Positions 15,005 through 29,890 of a stretch of 64,000 nt of DNA are shown one piece after another. Below the pieces are notes generated by a model that saw only the letters and a list, made by a program, of their open reading frames with translations, made no database searches and was not told the origin of the DNA. The position numbers and the translations under genes are program-made. The DNA is from Auanema rhodensis. Lineage: Eukaryota > Nematoda > Chromadorea > Rhabditida > Rhabditidae. The stretch spans positions 1,337,252-1,401,251 of the forward strand of contig CAXKVF010000073.1 in the NCBI GenBank assembly GCA_964057225.1, written 5' to 3'. Numbering within the stretch: the stretch's first letter is position 1; every line of letters begins with the position of its first letter.

Positions 15005-18000
15005 CTTTCACGTGGAGCGAGTTACATACCAAGTGCACATCACGTGTACATTTAATTAGCATAAATTAAAGTTCACGTAAATTTCAAAGTCATGGTTACC
15101 ATGAAGCAATATCAATAAAAATTTGTTTTTAGACTAATATGGACATGGGGAATCTAATTTTGAAAACCGCATCTCTTTATCTTTCACGTGAAGCGAGTTA
15201 CATACCAAGTGCACATCACGTGTACATTTAATTAGCATAAATTAAAGTTCACGTAAATTTCAAAGTCATGGTTACCATGAACCAATATCAATAAAAATTT
15301 GTTTTTAGACTAATATGGACATGGGGAATCTAATTTTGAAAACCGCATTTCTTTATCTTTCACGTGAAGCGAGTTACATACCAAGAGCACATCACGTGTA
15401 CATTTAATTAGCATAAATTAAAGTTCACGTAAATTTCAAAGTCATGGTTACCATGAACCAATATCAATAAAAATTTGTTTTTAGACTAATATGCACATGG
15501 GGAATCTAATTTTGAAAACCGCATCTCTTTATCTTTCACGTGAAGCGAGTTACATACCAAGTGCACATCACGTGTACATTTAATTAGCATAAATTAAAGT
15601 TCACGTAAAATTCAAAGTCATGGTTACCATGAACCAATATCAATAAAAATTTGTTTTTAGACTAATATGGACATGGGGAATCTAATTTTGAAAACCGCAT
15701 CTCTTTATCTTTCACGTGAAGCGAGTTACATACCAAGTGCACATCACGTGTACGTTTAATTAGCATAAATTAAAGTTCACGTAAATTTCAAAGTCATGGT
15801 TACCATGAACCAATATCAATAAAAATTTGTTTTTAGACTAATATGGACATGGGGAATCTAATTTTGAAAACCGCATCTCTTTATCTTTCACGTGAAGCGA
15901 GTTACATACCAAGTGCACATCACGTGTACATTTAATTAGCATAAATTAAAGTTCACGTAAATTTCAAAGTCATGGTTAACATGAACCAATATCCATAAAA
16001 ATTTGTTTTTAGACTAATATGGACATGGGGAATCTAATTTTGAAAACCGCATCTCTTTATCTTTCACGTGAAGCGAGTTACATACCAAGTGCACATCACG
16101 TGTACATTTAATTAGCATAAATTAAAGTTCACGTAAATTTCAAAGTCATGGTTACCATGTACCAATATCAATAAAAATTTGTTTTTAGACTAATATGGAC
16201 ATGGGGAATCTAATTTTGAAAACCGCATCTCTTTATCTTTCACGTGAAGCGAGTTACATACCAAGTGCACATCACGTGTACATTTAATTAGCATAAATTA
16301 AAGTTCACGTAAATTTCAAAGTCATGGTTACCATGAACCAATATCAATAAAAATTTGTTTTTAGACTAATATGGACATGGGGAATCTAATTTTGAAAACC
16401 GCATCTCTTTATCTTTCACGTGAAGCGAGTTACATACCAAGTGCACATCACGTGTACATTTAATTAGCATAAATTAAAGTTCACGTAAATTTCAAAGTCA
16501 TGGTTACCATGAAGCAATATCAATGAAAATTTGTTTTTAGACTAATATGGACATGGGGAATCTAATTTTGAAAACCGCATCTCTTTATCTTTCACGTGAA
16601 GCGAGTTACATACCAAGTGCACATCACGTGTACATTTAATTAGCATTAATTAAAGTTCACGTAAATTTCAAAGTCATGGTTACCATGAACCAATATCAAT
16701 AAAATTTTGTTTTTAGACTAATATGGACATGGGGAATCTAATTTTGAAAACCGCATCTCTTTATCTTTCACGTGAAGCGAGTTACATACCAAGTGCACAT
16801 CACGTGTACATTTAATTAGCATAAATTAAAGTTCACGTAAATTTCAAAGTCATGGTTACCATGAACTAATATCAATAAAAATTTGTTTTTAGACTAATAT
16901 GGACATGGGGAATTTAATTTTGAAAACCGCATCTCTTTATCTTTCACGTGAAGCGAGTTACATACCAAGTGCACATCACGTGTACATTTAATTAGCATAA
17001 ATTAAAGTTCACGTAAATTTCAAAGTCATGGTTACCATGAACCAATATCAATAAAAATTTGTTTTTAGACTAATATGGACATGGGGAATCTAATTTTGAA
17101 AACCGCATCTCTTTATCTTTCACGTGAAGCGAGTTACATACCAAGTGCACATCACGTGTACATTTAATTAGCATAAATTAAAGTTCACGTAAATTTCAAA
17201 GTCATGGTTACCATGAACCAATATCGATAAAAATTTGTTTTTAGACTAATATGGACATGGGGAATCTAATTTCGAAAACCGCATCTCTTTATCTTTCACG
17301 TGAAGCGAGTTACATACCAAGTGCACATCACGTGTACATTTAATTAGCATAAATTAAAGTTCACGTAAATTTCAAAGTCATGGTTTCCATGCACCAATAT
17401 CAATAAAAATTTGTTTTTAGACTAATATGGACATGGGGAATCTAATTTTGAAAACCGCATCTCTTTATCTTTCACGTGAAGCGAGTTACATACCAAGTGC
17501 ACATCACGTGTACATTTAATTAGCATAAATTAAAGTTCACGTAAATTTCAAAGTCATGGTTACCATGAACCAATATTAATAAAAATTTGTTTTTAGACTA
17601 ATATGGACATGGGGAATCTAATTTTGAAAACCGCATCTCTTCATCTTTCACGTGAAGCGAGTTACATACCAAGTGCACATCACGTGTACATTTAATTAGC
17701 ATAAATTAAAGTTCACGTAAATTTCAAAGTCATGGTTACCATGAACCAATATTAATAAAAATTTGTTTTTTGACTAATATAGACATGGGGAATCTAATTT
17801 TGAAAACCGCATCTCTTTATCTTTCACGTGAAGCGAGTTACATACCAAGTGCACATCACGTGTACATTTAATTAGCATAAATTAAAGTTCACGTAAATTT
17901 CAAAGTCATGGTTACCATGCACCAATATCAATAAAAATTTGTTTTTAGACTAATATGGACATGGGGAATCTAATTTCGAAAACCGCATCTCTTTATCTTT

Positions 18001-21000
18001 CACGCGGAGCGAGTTACATACCAAGTGCACATCACGTGTACATTTAATTAGCATAAATTAAAGTTCACGTAAATTTCAAAGTCATGGTTACCATGAAGCA
18101 ATATCAATAAAAATTTGTTTTTAGACTAATATGGACATGGGGAATCTAATTTTGAAAACCGCATCTCTTTATCTTTCACGTGAAGCGAGTTACATACCAA
18201 GTGCACATCACGTGTACATTTAATTAGCATAAATTAAAGTTCACGTAAATTTCAAAGTCATGGTTACCATGAAGCAATATCAATAAAAATTTGTTTTTAG
18301 ACTAATATGGATATGGGGAATCTAATTTTGAAAACCGCATCTCTTTATCTTTCACGTGAAGCGAGTTACATACCAAGTGCACATCACGTGTACATTTAAT
18401 TAGCATAAATTAAAGTTCACGTAAATTTCAAAGTCATGGTTACCATGAACCAATATCAATAAAAATTTGTTTTTAGACTAATATGGACATGGGGAATCTA
18501 ATTTTGAAAACCGCATCTCGTTACCTTTCACGTGGAGCGAGTTACATACCAAGTGCACATCACGTGTACATTTAATTAGCATAAATTAAAGTTCACGTAA
18601 ATTTCAAAGTCATGGTTACCATGAAGCAATATCAATAAAAATTTGTTTTTAGACTAATATGGACATGGGGAATCTAATTTTGAAAACCGCATCTCTTTAT
18701 CTTTCACGTGAAGCGAGTTACATACCAAGTGCACATCACGTGTACATTTAATTAGCATAAATTAAAGTTCACGTAAATTTCAAAGTCATGGTTACCATGA
18801 ACCAATATCAATAAAAATTTGTTTTTAGACTAATATGGACATGGGGAATCTAATTTTGAAAACCGCATTTCTTTATCTTTCACGTGAAGCGAGTTACATA
18901 CCAAGAGCACATCACGTGTACATTTAATTAGCATAAATTAAAGTTCACGTAAATTTCAAAGTCATGGTTACCATGAACCAATATCAATAAAAATTTGTTT
19001 TTAGACTAATATGCACATGGGGAATCTAATTTTGAAAACCGCATCTCTTTATCTTTCACGTGAAGCGAGTTACATACCAAGTGCACATCACGTGTACATT
19101 TAATTAGCATAAATTAAAGTTCACGTAAAATTCAAAGTCATGGTTACCATGAACCAATATCAATAAAAATTTGTTTTTAGACTAATATGGACATGGGGAA
19201 TCTAATTTTGAAAACCGCATCTCTTTATCTTTCACGTGAAGCGAGTTACATACCAAGTGCACATCACGTGTACGTTTAATTAGCATAAATTAAAGTTCAC
19301 GTAAATTTCAAAGTCATGGTTACCATGAACCAATATCAATAAAAATTTGTTTTTAGACTAATATGGACATGGGGAATCTAATTTTGAAAACCGCATCTCT
19401 TTATCTTTCACGTGAAGCGAGTTACATACCAAGTGCACATCACGTGTACATTTAATTAGCATAAATTAAAGTTCACGTAAATTTCAAAGTCATGGTTAAC
19501 ATGAACCAATATCCATAAAAATTTGTTTTTAGACTAATATGGACATGGGGAATCTAATTTTGAAAACCGCATCTCTTTATCTTTCACGTGAAGCGAGTTA
19601 CATACCAAGTGCACATCACGTGTACATTTAATTAGCATAAATTAAAGTTCACGTAAATTTCAAAGTCATGGTTACCATGTACCAATATCAATAAAAATTT
19701 GTTTTTAGACTAATATGGACATGGGGAATCTAATTTTGAAAACCGCATCTCTTTATCTTTCACGTGAAGCGAGTTACATACCAAGTGCACATCACGTGTA
19801 CATTTAATTAGCATAAATTAAAGTTCACGTAAATTTCAAAGTCATGGTTACCATGAACCAATATCAATAAAAATTTGTTTTTAGACTAATATGGACATGG
19901 GGAATCTAATTTTGAAAACCGCATCTCTTTATCTTTCACGTGAAGCGAGTTACATACCAAGTGCACATCACGTGTACATTTAATTAGCATAAATTAAAGT
20001 TCACGTAAATTTCAAAGTCATGGTTACCATGAAGCAATATCAATGAAAATTTGTTTTTAGACTAATATGGACATGGGGAATCTAATTTTGAAAACCGCAT
20101 CTCTTTATCTTTCACGTGAAGCGAGTTACATACCAAGTGCACATCACGTGTACATTTAATTAGCATTAATTAAAGTTCACGTAAATTTCAAAGTCATGGT
20201 TACCATGAACCAATATCAATAAAATTTTGTTTTTAGACTAATATGGACATGGGGAATCTAATTTTGAAAACCGCATCTCTTTATCTTTCACGTGAAGCGA
20301 GTTACATACCAAGTGCACATCACGTGTACATTTAATTAGCATAAATTAAAGTTCACGTAAATTTCAAAGTCATGGTTACCATGAACTAATATCAATAAAA
20401 ATTTGTTTTTAGACTAATATGGACATGGGGAATTTAATTTTGAAAACCGCATCTCTTTATCTTTCACGTGAAGCGAGTTACATACCAAGTGCACATCACG
20501 TGTACATTTAATTAGCATAAATTAAAGTTCACGTAAATTTCAAAGTCATGGTTACCATGAACCAATATCAATAAAAATTTGTTTTTAGACTAATATGGAC
20601 ATGGGGAATCTAATTTTGAAAACCGCATCTCTTTATCTTTCACGTGAAGCGAGTTACATACCAAGTGCACATCACGTGTACATTTAATTAGCATAAATTA
20701 AAGTTCACGTAAATTTCAAAGTCATGGTTACCATGAACCAATATCGATAAAAATTTGTTTTTAGACTAATATGGACATGGGGAATCTAATTTCGAAAACC
20801 GCATCTCTTTATCTTTCACGTGAAGCGAGTTACATACCAAGTGCACATCACGTGTACATTTAATTAGCATAAATTAAAGTTCACGTAAATTTCAAAGTCA
20901 TGGTTTCCATGCACCAATATCAATAAAAATTTGTTTTTAGACTAATATGGACATGGGGAATCTAATTTTGAAAACCGCATCTCTTTATCTTTCACGTGAA

Positions 21001-21793
21001 GCGAGTTACATACCAAGTGCACATCACGTGTACATTTAATTAGCATAAATTAAAGTTCACGTAAATTTCAAAGTCATGGTTACCATGAACCAATATTAAT
21101 AAAAATTTGTTTTTAGACTAATATGGACATGGGGAATCTAATTTTGAAAACCGCATCTCTTCATCTTTCACGTGAAGCGAGTTACATACCAAGTGCACAT
21201 CACGTGTACATTTAATTAGCATAAATTAAAGTTCACGTAAATTTCAAAGTCATGGTTACCATGAACCAATATTAATAAAAATTTGTTTTTTGACTAATAT
21301 AGACATGGGGAATCTAATTTTGAAAACCGCATCTCTTTATCTTTCACGTGAAGCGAGTTACATACCAAGTGCACATCACGTGTACATTTAATTAGCATAA
21401 ATTAAAGTTCACGTAAATTTCAAAGTCATGGTTACCATGCACCAATATCAATAAAAATTTGTTTTTAGACTAATATGGACATGGGGAATCTAATTTCGAA
21501 AACCGCATCTCTTTATCTTTCACGCGGAGCGAGTTACATACCAAGTGCACATCACGTGTACATTTAATTAGCATAAATTAAAGTTCACGTAAATTTCAAA
21601 GTCATGGTTACCATGAAGCAATATCAATAAAAATTTGTTTTTAGACTAATATGGACATGGGGAATCTAATTTTGAAAACCGCATCTCTTTATCTTTCACG
21701 TGAAGCGAGTTACATACCAAGTGCACATCACGTGTACATTTAATTAGCATAAATTAAAGTTCACGTAAATTTCAAAGTCATGGTTACCATGAA
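15005..21793. repeat. 20-monomer higher-order repeat (3520 bp), two copies
   Basis: Positions 15005-18273 and 18525-21793 (3269 bp) appear identical at an offset of 3520 bp (20 x 176). Private variants shared in register include CGCATTTC (15345/18865), CCAAGAGCAC (15381/18901), ATGCACATGG (15491/19011), TACGTTTAAT (15751/19271), CATGGTTAAC (15971/19491), AAAATTTTG (16701/20221), TGGTTTCCAT (17381/20901), TTTTTTGACT near 17768/21288 and CACGCGGAGC (18001/21521). The match ends at GAAG (18274) versus GAAC (21794). It is the largest near-perfect duplication in the window and must be very recent. Confidence 0.9.
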
Positions 21794-22710
21794 CCAATAT
21801 CAATAAAAATTTGTTTTTAGACTAATATGGACATGGGGAATCTAATTTTGAAAACCGCATCTCTTTATCTTTCACGTGAAGCGAGTTACATACCAAGTGC
21901 ACATCACGTGTACATTTAATTAGCATAAATTAAAGTTCACGTAAATTTCAAAGTCATGGTTACCATGAACTAATATCAATAAAAATTTGTTTTTAGACTA
22001 ATATGGACATGGGGAATCTAATTTTGAAAACCGCATCTCTTTGTCTTTCACGTGAAGCGAGTTACATACCAAGTGCACATCACGTGTACATTTAATTAGC
22101 ATAAATTAAAGTTCACGTAAATTTCAAAGTCATGGTTACCATGAACCAATATCGATAAAAATTTGTTTTTAGACTAATATGGACATGGGGAATCTAATTT
22201 CGAAAACCGCATCTCTTTATCTTTCACGTGAAGCGAGTTACATACCAAGTGCACATCACGTGTACATTTAATTAGCATAAATTAAAGTTCACGTAAATTT
22301 CAAAGTCATGGTTTCCATGCACCAATATCAATAAAAATTTGTTTTTAGACTAATATGGACATGGGGAATCTAATTTTGAAAACCGCATCTCTTTATCTTT
22401 CACGTGAAGCGAGTTACATGCCAAGTGCACATCACGTGTACATTTAATTAGCATAAATTAAAGTTCACGTAAATTTCAAAGTCATGGTTACCATGAACCA
22501 ATATTAATAAAAATTTGTTTTTAGACTAATATGGACATGGGGAATCTAATTTTGAAAACCGCATCTCTTTATCTTTCACGTGAAGCGAGTTACATACCAA
22601 GTGCACATCACGTGTACATTTAATTAGCATAAATTAAAGTTCACGTAAATTTCAAAGTCATGGTTACCATGAACCAATATCAATAAAAATTTGTTTTTAG
22701 ACTAATATGG

Positions 22711-25700
22711 ACAGGGGGAATCTAATTTTGAAAACCGCATCTCTTTATCTTTCACGTGAAGCGAGTTACATACCAAGTGCACATCACGTGTACATTTAAT
22801 TAGCATAAATTAAAGTTCACGTAAATTTCAAAGTCATGGTTACCATGAACCAATATCAATAAAAATTTGTTTTTAGACTAATATGGACATGGGGAATCTA
22901 ATTTTGAAAACCGCATCTCTTTATCTTTCACGTGAAGCGAGTTACATACCAAGTGCACATCACGTGTACATTTAATTAGCATAAATTAAAGTTCACGTAA
23001 AATTCAAAGTCATGGTTACCATGCACCAATATCAATAAAAATTTGTTTTTAGACTAATATGGACATGGGGAATCTAATTTTGAAAACCGCATCTCTTTAT
23101 CTTTCACGTGAAGCGAGTTACATACCAAGTGCACATCACGTGTACATTTAATTAGCATAAATTAAAGTTCACGTAAATTTCAAAGTCATGGTTACCATGA
23201 ACCAATATCAATAAAAATTTGTTTTTAGACTAATATGGACATGGGGAATCTAATTGTGAAAACCGCATCTCTTTATCTTTCACGTGAAGCGAGTTACATA
23301 CCAAGTGCACATCACGTGTACATTTAATTAGCATAAATTAAAGTTCACGTAAATTTCAAAGTCATGGTTACCATGAACCAATATCAATAAAAATTTGTTT
23401 TTAGACTAATATGGACATGGGGAATCTAATTTTGAAAACCGCATCTCTTTATCTTTCACGTGAAACGAGTTACATACCAAGTGCACATCACGTGTACATT
23501 TAATTAGCATAAATTAAAGTTCACGTAAATTTCAAAGTCATGGTTACCATGAACCAATATCAATACAAATTTGTTTTTAGACTAATATGGACATGGGGAA
23601 TCTAATTTTGAAAACCGCATCTCTTTATCTTTCACGTGAAGCGAGTTACATACCAAGTGCACATCACGTGTACATTTAATTAGCATAAATTAAAGTGCAC
23701 GTAAATTTCAAAGTCATGGTTACCATGAACCAATATCAATAAAAATTTGTTTTTAGACTAATATGGACATGGGGAATCTAATTTTGAAAACCGCATCTCT
23801 TTATCTTTCACGTGAAGCGAGTTACATACCAAGTGCACATCACGTGTACATTTAATTAGCATAAATTAAAGTTCACGTAAATTTCAAAGTCATGTTTACC
23901 ATGAAGCAAAATCAATAAAAATTTGTTTTTAGACTAATATGGACAGGGGGAATCTAATTTTGAAAACCGCATCTCTTTATCTTTCACGTGAAGCGAGTTA
24001 CATACCAAGTGCACATCACGTGTACATTTAATTAGCATAAATTAAAGTTCACGTAAATTTCAAAGTCATGGTTACCATGAACCAATATCAATAAAAATTT
24101 GTTTTTAGACTAATATGGACAGGGGGAATCTAATTTTGAAAACCGCATCTCTTTATCTTTCACGTGAAGCGAGTTACATACCAAGTGCACATCACGTGTA
24201 CATTTAATTAGCATAAATTAAAGTTCACGTAAATTTCAAAGTCATGGTTACCATGAACCAATATCAATAAAAATTTGTTTTTAGACTAATATGGACATGG
24301 GGAATCTAATTTTGAAAACCGCATCTCTTTATCTTTCACGTGAAGCGAGTTACATACCAAGTGCACATCACGTGTACATTTAATTAGCATAAATTAAAGT
24401 TCACGTAAAATTCAAAGTCATGGTTACCATGCACCAATATCAATAAAAATTTGTTTTTAGACTAATATGGACATGGGGAATCTAATTTTGAAAACCGCAT
24501 CTCTTTATCTTTCACGTGAAGCGAGTTACATACCAAGTGCACATCACGTGTACATTTAATTAGCATAAATTAAAGTTCACGTAAATTTCAAAGTCATGGT
24601 TACCATGAACCAATATCAATAAAAATTTGTTTTTAGACTAATATGGACATGGGGAATCTAATTGTGAAAACCGCATCTCTTTATCTTTCACGTGAAGCGA
24701 GTTACATACCAAGTGCACATCACGTGTACATTTAATTAGCATAAATTAAAGTTCACGTAAATTTCAAAGTCATGGTTACCATGAACCAATATCAATACAA
24801 ATTTGTTTTTAGACTAATATGGACATGGGGAATCTAATTTTGAAAACCGCATCTCTTTATCTTTCACGTGAAGCGAGTTACATACCAAGTGCACATCACG
24901 TGTACATTTAATTAGCATAAATTAAAGTGCACGTAAATTTCAAAGTCATGGTTACCATGAACCAATATCAATAAAAATTTGTTTTTAGACTAATATGGAC
25001 ATGGGGAATCTAATTTTGAAAACCGCATCTCTTTATCTTTCACGTGAAGCGAGTTACATACCAAGTGCACATCACGTGTACATTTAATTAGCATAAATTA
25101 AAGTTCACGTAAATTTCAAAGTCATGTTTACCATGAAGCAAAATCAATAAAAATTTGTTTTTAGACTAATATGGACAGGGGGAATCTAATTTTGAAAACC
25201 GCATCTCTTTATCTTTCACGTGAAGCGAGTTACATACCAAGTGCACATCACGTGTACATTTAATTAGCATAAATTAAAGTTCACGTAAATTTCAAAGTCA
25301 TGGTTACCATGAACCAATATCAATAAAAATTTGTTTTTAGACTAATATGGACAGGGGGAATCTAATTTTGAAAACCGCATCTCTTTATCTTTCACGTGAA
25401 GCGAGTTACATACCAAGTGCACATCACGTGTACATTTAATTAGCATAAATTAAAGTTCACGTAAATTTCAAAGTCATGGTTACCATGAACCAATATCAAT
25501 AAAAATTTGTTTTTAGACTAATATGGACATGGGGAATCTAATTTTGAAAACCGCATCTCTTTATCTTTCACGTGAAGCGAGTTACATACCAAGTGCACAT
25601 CACGTGTACATTTAATTAGCATAAATTAAAGTTCACGTAAAATTCAAAGTCATGGTTACCATGCACCAATATCAATAAAAATTTGTTTTTAGACTAATAT

Positions 25701-26029
25701 GGACATGGGGAATCTAATTTTGAAAACCGCATCTCTTTATCTTTCACGTGAAGCGAGTTACATACCAAGTGCACATCACGTGTACATTTAATTAGCATAA
25801 ATTAAAGTTCACGTAAATTTCAAAGTCATGGTTACCATGAACCAATATCAATAAAAATTTGTTTTTAGACTAATATGGACATGGGGAATCTAATTGTGAA
25901 AACCGCATCTCTTTATCTTTCACGTGAAGCGAGTTACATACCAAGTGCACATCACGTGTACATTTAATTAGCATAAATTAAAGTTCACGTAAATTTCAAA
26001 GTCATGGTTACCATGAACCAATATCAATA
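22711..26029. repeat. 7-monomer higher-order repeat (1232 bp), first locus
   Basis: Positions 23466-24797 and 24698-26029 match at 1232 bp (7 x 176). Shared variants are CAATACAAAT (23561/24793), AAAGTGCACG (23691/24923), AAGCAAAATC (23904/25136), GGACAGGGGG (23941/25173 and 24117/25349), GTAAAATTC (24407/25639) and AATTGTGAAA (24661/25893). A related partial copy lies upstream: GGACAGGGGG at 22709 is also 1232 bp from 23941, and AATTGTGAAA at 23253 is 8 units from 24661, so one unit (with GTGAAACGAG, about 23460) was gained or lost between copies. Confidence 0.85.
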
Positions 26030-29000
26030 AAAATTTGTTTTTAGACTAATATGGACATGGGGAATCTAATTTTGAAAACCGCATCTCTTCATCTTTCACG
26101 TGAAGCGAGTTACATACCAAGTGCACATCACGTGTACATTTAATTAGCATAAATTAAAGTTCACGTAAAATTCAAAGTCATGGTTACCATGCACCAATAT
26201 CAATAAAAATTTGTTTTTAGACTAATATGGACATGGGGAATCTAATTTCGAAAACCGCATCTCTTTATCTTTCACGTGAAGCGAGTTACATACCAAGTGC
26301 ACATCACGTGTACATTTAATTAGCATAAATTAAAGTTCACGTAAATTTCAAAGTCATGGTTACCATGAACCAATATCAATAAAAATTTGTTTTTAGACTA
26401 ATATGGACATGGGGAATCTAATTTTGAAAACCGCATCTCTTTATCTTTCACGTGAAGCGAGTTACATACCAAGTGCACATCACGTGTACATTTAATTAGC
26501 ATAAATTAAAGTTCACGTAAATATCAAAGTCATGGTTACCATGAAGCAATATCAATAAAAATTTGTTTTTAGACTAATATGGACATGGGGAATCTAATTT
26601 TGAAAACCGCATCTCTTTATCTTTCACGTGAAGCGAGTTACATACCAAGTGCACATCACGTGTACATTTAATTAGCATTAATTAAAGTTCACGTAAATTT
26701 CAAAGTCATGGTTACCATGAAGCAATATCAATAAAAATTTGTTTTTAGACTAATATGGACATGGGGAATCTAATTTTGAAAACCGCATCTCTTTATCTTT
26801 CACGTGAAGCGAGTTACATACCAAGTGCACATCACGTGTACATTTAATTAGCATAAATTAAAGTTCACGTAAATTTCAAAGTCATGGTTACCATGAACCA
26901 ATATCAATAAAAATTTGTTTTTAGACTAATATGGACATGGGGAATCTAATTTTGAAAACCGCATCTCTTTATCTTTCACGTGAAGCGAGTTACATACCAA
27001 GTGCACATCACGTGTACATTTAATTAGCATAAATTAAAGTTCACGTAAATTTCAAAGTCATGGTTACCATGCACCAATATCAATAAAAATTTGTTTTTAG
27101 ACTAATATGGACATGGGGAATCTAATTTTGAAAACCGCATCTCTTTATCTTTCACGTGAAGCGAGTTACATACCAAGTGCACATCACGTGTACATTTAAT
27201 TAGCATAAATTAAAGTTCACGTAAATTTCAAAGTCATGGTTACCATGAACCAATATCAATAAAAATTTGTTTTTAGACTAATATGGACATGGGGAATCTA
27301 ATTTTGAAAACCGCATCTCTTTATCTTTCACGTGAAGCGAGTTACATACCAAGTGCACATCACGTGTACATTTAATTAGCATAAATTAAAGTTCACGTAA
27401 ATTTCAAAGTCATGGTTACCATGAACCAATATCAATAAAAATTTGTTTTTAGACTAATATGGACATGGGGAATCTAATTTTGAAAACCGCATCTCTTTAT
27501 CTTTCACGTGAAGCGAGTTACATACCAAGTGCACATCACGTGTACATTTAATTAGCATAAATTAAAGTTCACGTAAATTTCAAAGTCATGGTTACCATGA
27601 AGCAATATCAATAAAAATTTGTTTTTAGACTAATATGGACATGGGGAATCTAATTTTGAAAACCGCATCTCTTTATCTTTCACGTGAAGCGAGTTACATA
27701 CCAAGTGCACATCACGTGTACATTTAATTAGCATAAATTAAAGTTCACGTAAATTTCAAAGTCATGGTTACCATGAAGCAATATCAATAAAAATTTGTTT
27801 TTAGACTAATATGGACATGGGGAATCTAATTTTGAAAACCGCATCTCTTTATCTTTCACGTGAAGCGAGTTACATACCAAGTGCACATCACGTGTACATT
27901 TAATTAGCATAAATTAAAGTTCACGTAAATTTCAAAGTCATGGTTACCATGAACCAATATCAATAAAAATTTGTTTTTAGACTAATATGGACATGGGGAA
28001 TCTAATTTTGAAAACCGCATCTCTTTATCTTTCACGTGAAGCGAGTTACATACCAAGTGCACATCACGTGTACATTTAATTAGCATAAATTAAAGTTCAC
28101 GTAAATTTCAAAGTCATGGTTACCATGAAGCAATATCAATAAAAATTTGTTTTCAGACTAATATGGACATGGGGAATCTAATTTTGAAAACCGCATCTCT
28201 TTATCTTTCACGTGAAGCGAGTTACATACCAAGTGCACATCACGTGTACATTTAATTAGCATAAATTAAAGTTCACGTAAATTTCAAAGTCATGGTTACC
28301 ATGCACCAATATCAATAAAAATTTGTTTTTAGACTAATATGGACATGGGGAATCTAATTTTGAAAACCGCATCTCTTTATCTTTCACGTGAAGCGAGTTA
28401 CATACCAAGTGCACATCACGTGTACATTTAATTAGCATAAATTAAAGTTCACGTAAATTTCAAAGTCATGGTTACCATGAAGCAATATCAATAAAAATTT
28501 GTTTTTAGACTAATATGGACATGGGGAATCTAATTTTGAAAACCGCATCTCTTTATCTTTCACGTGAAGCGAGTTACATACCAAGTGCACATCACGTGTA
28601 CATTTAATTAGCATTAATTAAAGTTCACGTAAATTTCAAAGTCATGGTTACCATGAACCAATATCAATAAAAATTTGTTTTTAGACTAATATGGACATGG
28701 AAAATCTAATTTTGAAAACCGCATCTCTTTATCTTTCACGTGAAGCGAGTTACATACCAAGTGCACATCACGTGTACATTTAATTAGCATAAATTAAAGT
28801 TCACGTAAATTTCAAAGTCATGGTTACCATGAACCAATATCAATAAAAATTTGTTTTTAGACTAATATGGACATGGAAAATCTAATTTTGAAAACCGCAT
28901 CTCTTTATCTTTCACGTGAAGCGAGTTACATACCAAGTGCACATCAAGTGTACATTTAATTAGCATAAATTAAAGTTCACGTAAATTTCAAAGTCATGGT

Positions 29001-29890
29001 TACCATGAAGCAATATCAATAAAAATTTGTTTTTAGACTAATATGGACATGGGGAATCTAATTTTGAAAACCGCATCTCTTTATCTTTCACGTGAAGCGA
29101 GTTACATACCAAGTGCACATCACGTGTACATTTAATTAGCATAAATTAAAGTTCACGTAAATTTCAAAGTCATGGTTACCATGAACCAATATCAATAAAA
29201 ATTTGTTTTTAGACTAATATGGACATGGGGAATCTAATTTTGAAAACCGCATCTCTTTATCTTTCACGTGAAGCGAGTTACATACCAAGTGCACATCACG
29301 TGTACATTTAATTAGCATAAATTAAAGTTCACGTAAATTTCAAAGTCATGGTTACCATGAAGCAATATCAATAAAAATTTGTTTTTAGACTAATATGGAC
29401 ATGGGGAATCTAATTTTGAAAACCGCATCTCTTTATCTTTCACGTGAAGCGAGTTACATACCAAGTGCACATCACGTGTACATTTAATTAGCATAAATTA
29501 AAGTTCACGTAAATTTCAAAGTCATGGTTACCATGCACCAATATCAATAAAAATTTGTTTTTAGACTAATATGGACATGGGGAATCTAATTTTGAAAACC
29601 GCATCTCTTTATCTTTCACGTGAAGCGAGTTACATACCAAGTGCACATCACGTGTACATTTAATTAGCATAAATTAAAGTTCACGTAAATTTCAAAGTCA
29701 TGGTTACCATAAACCAATATCAATAAAAATTTGTTTTTAGACTAATATGGACATGGGGAATCTAATTTTGAAAACCGCATCTCTTTATCTTTCACGTGAA
29801 GCGAGTTACATACCAAGTGCACATCACGTGTACATTTAATTAGCACAAATTAAAGTTCACGTAAATTTCAAAGTCATGGTTACCATGAAC

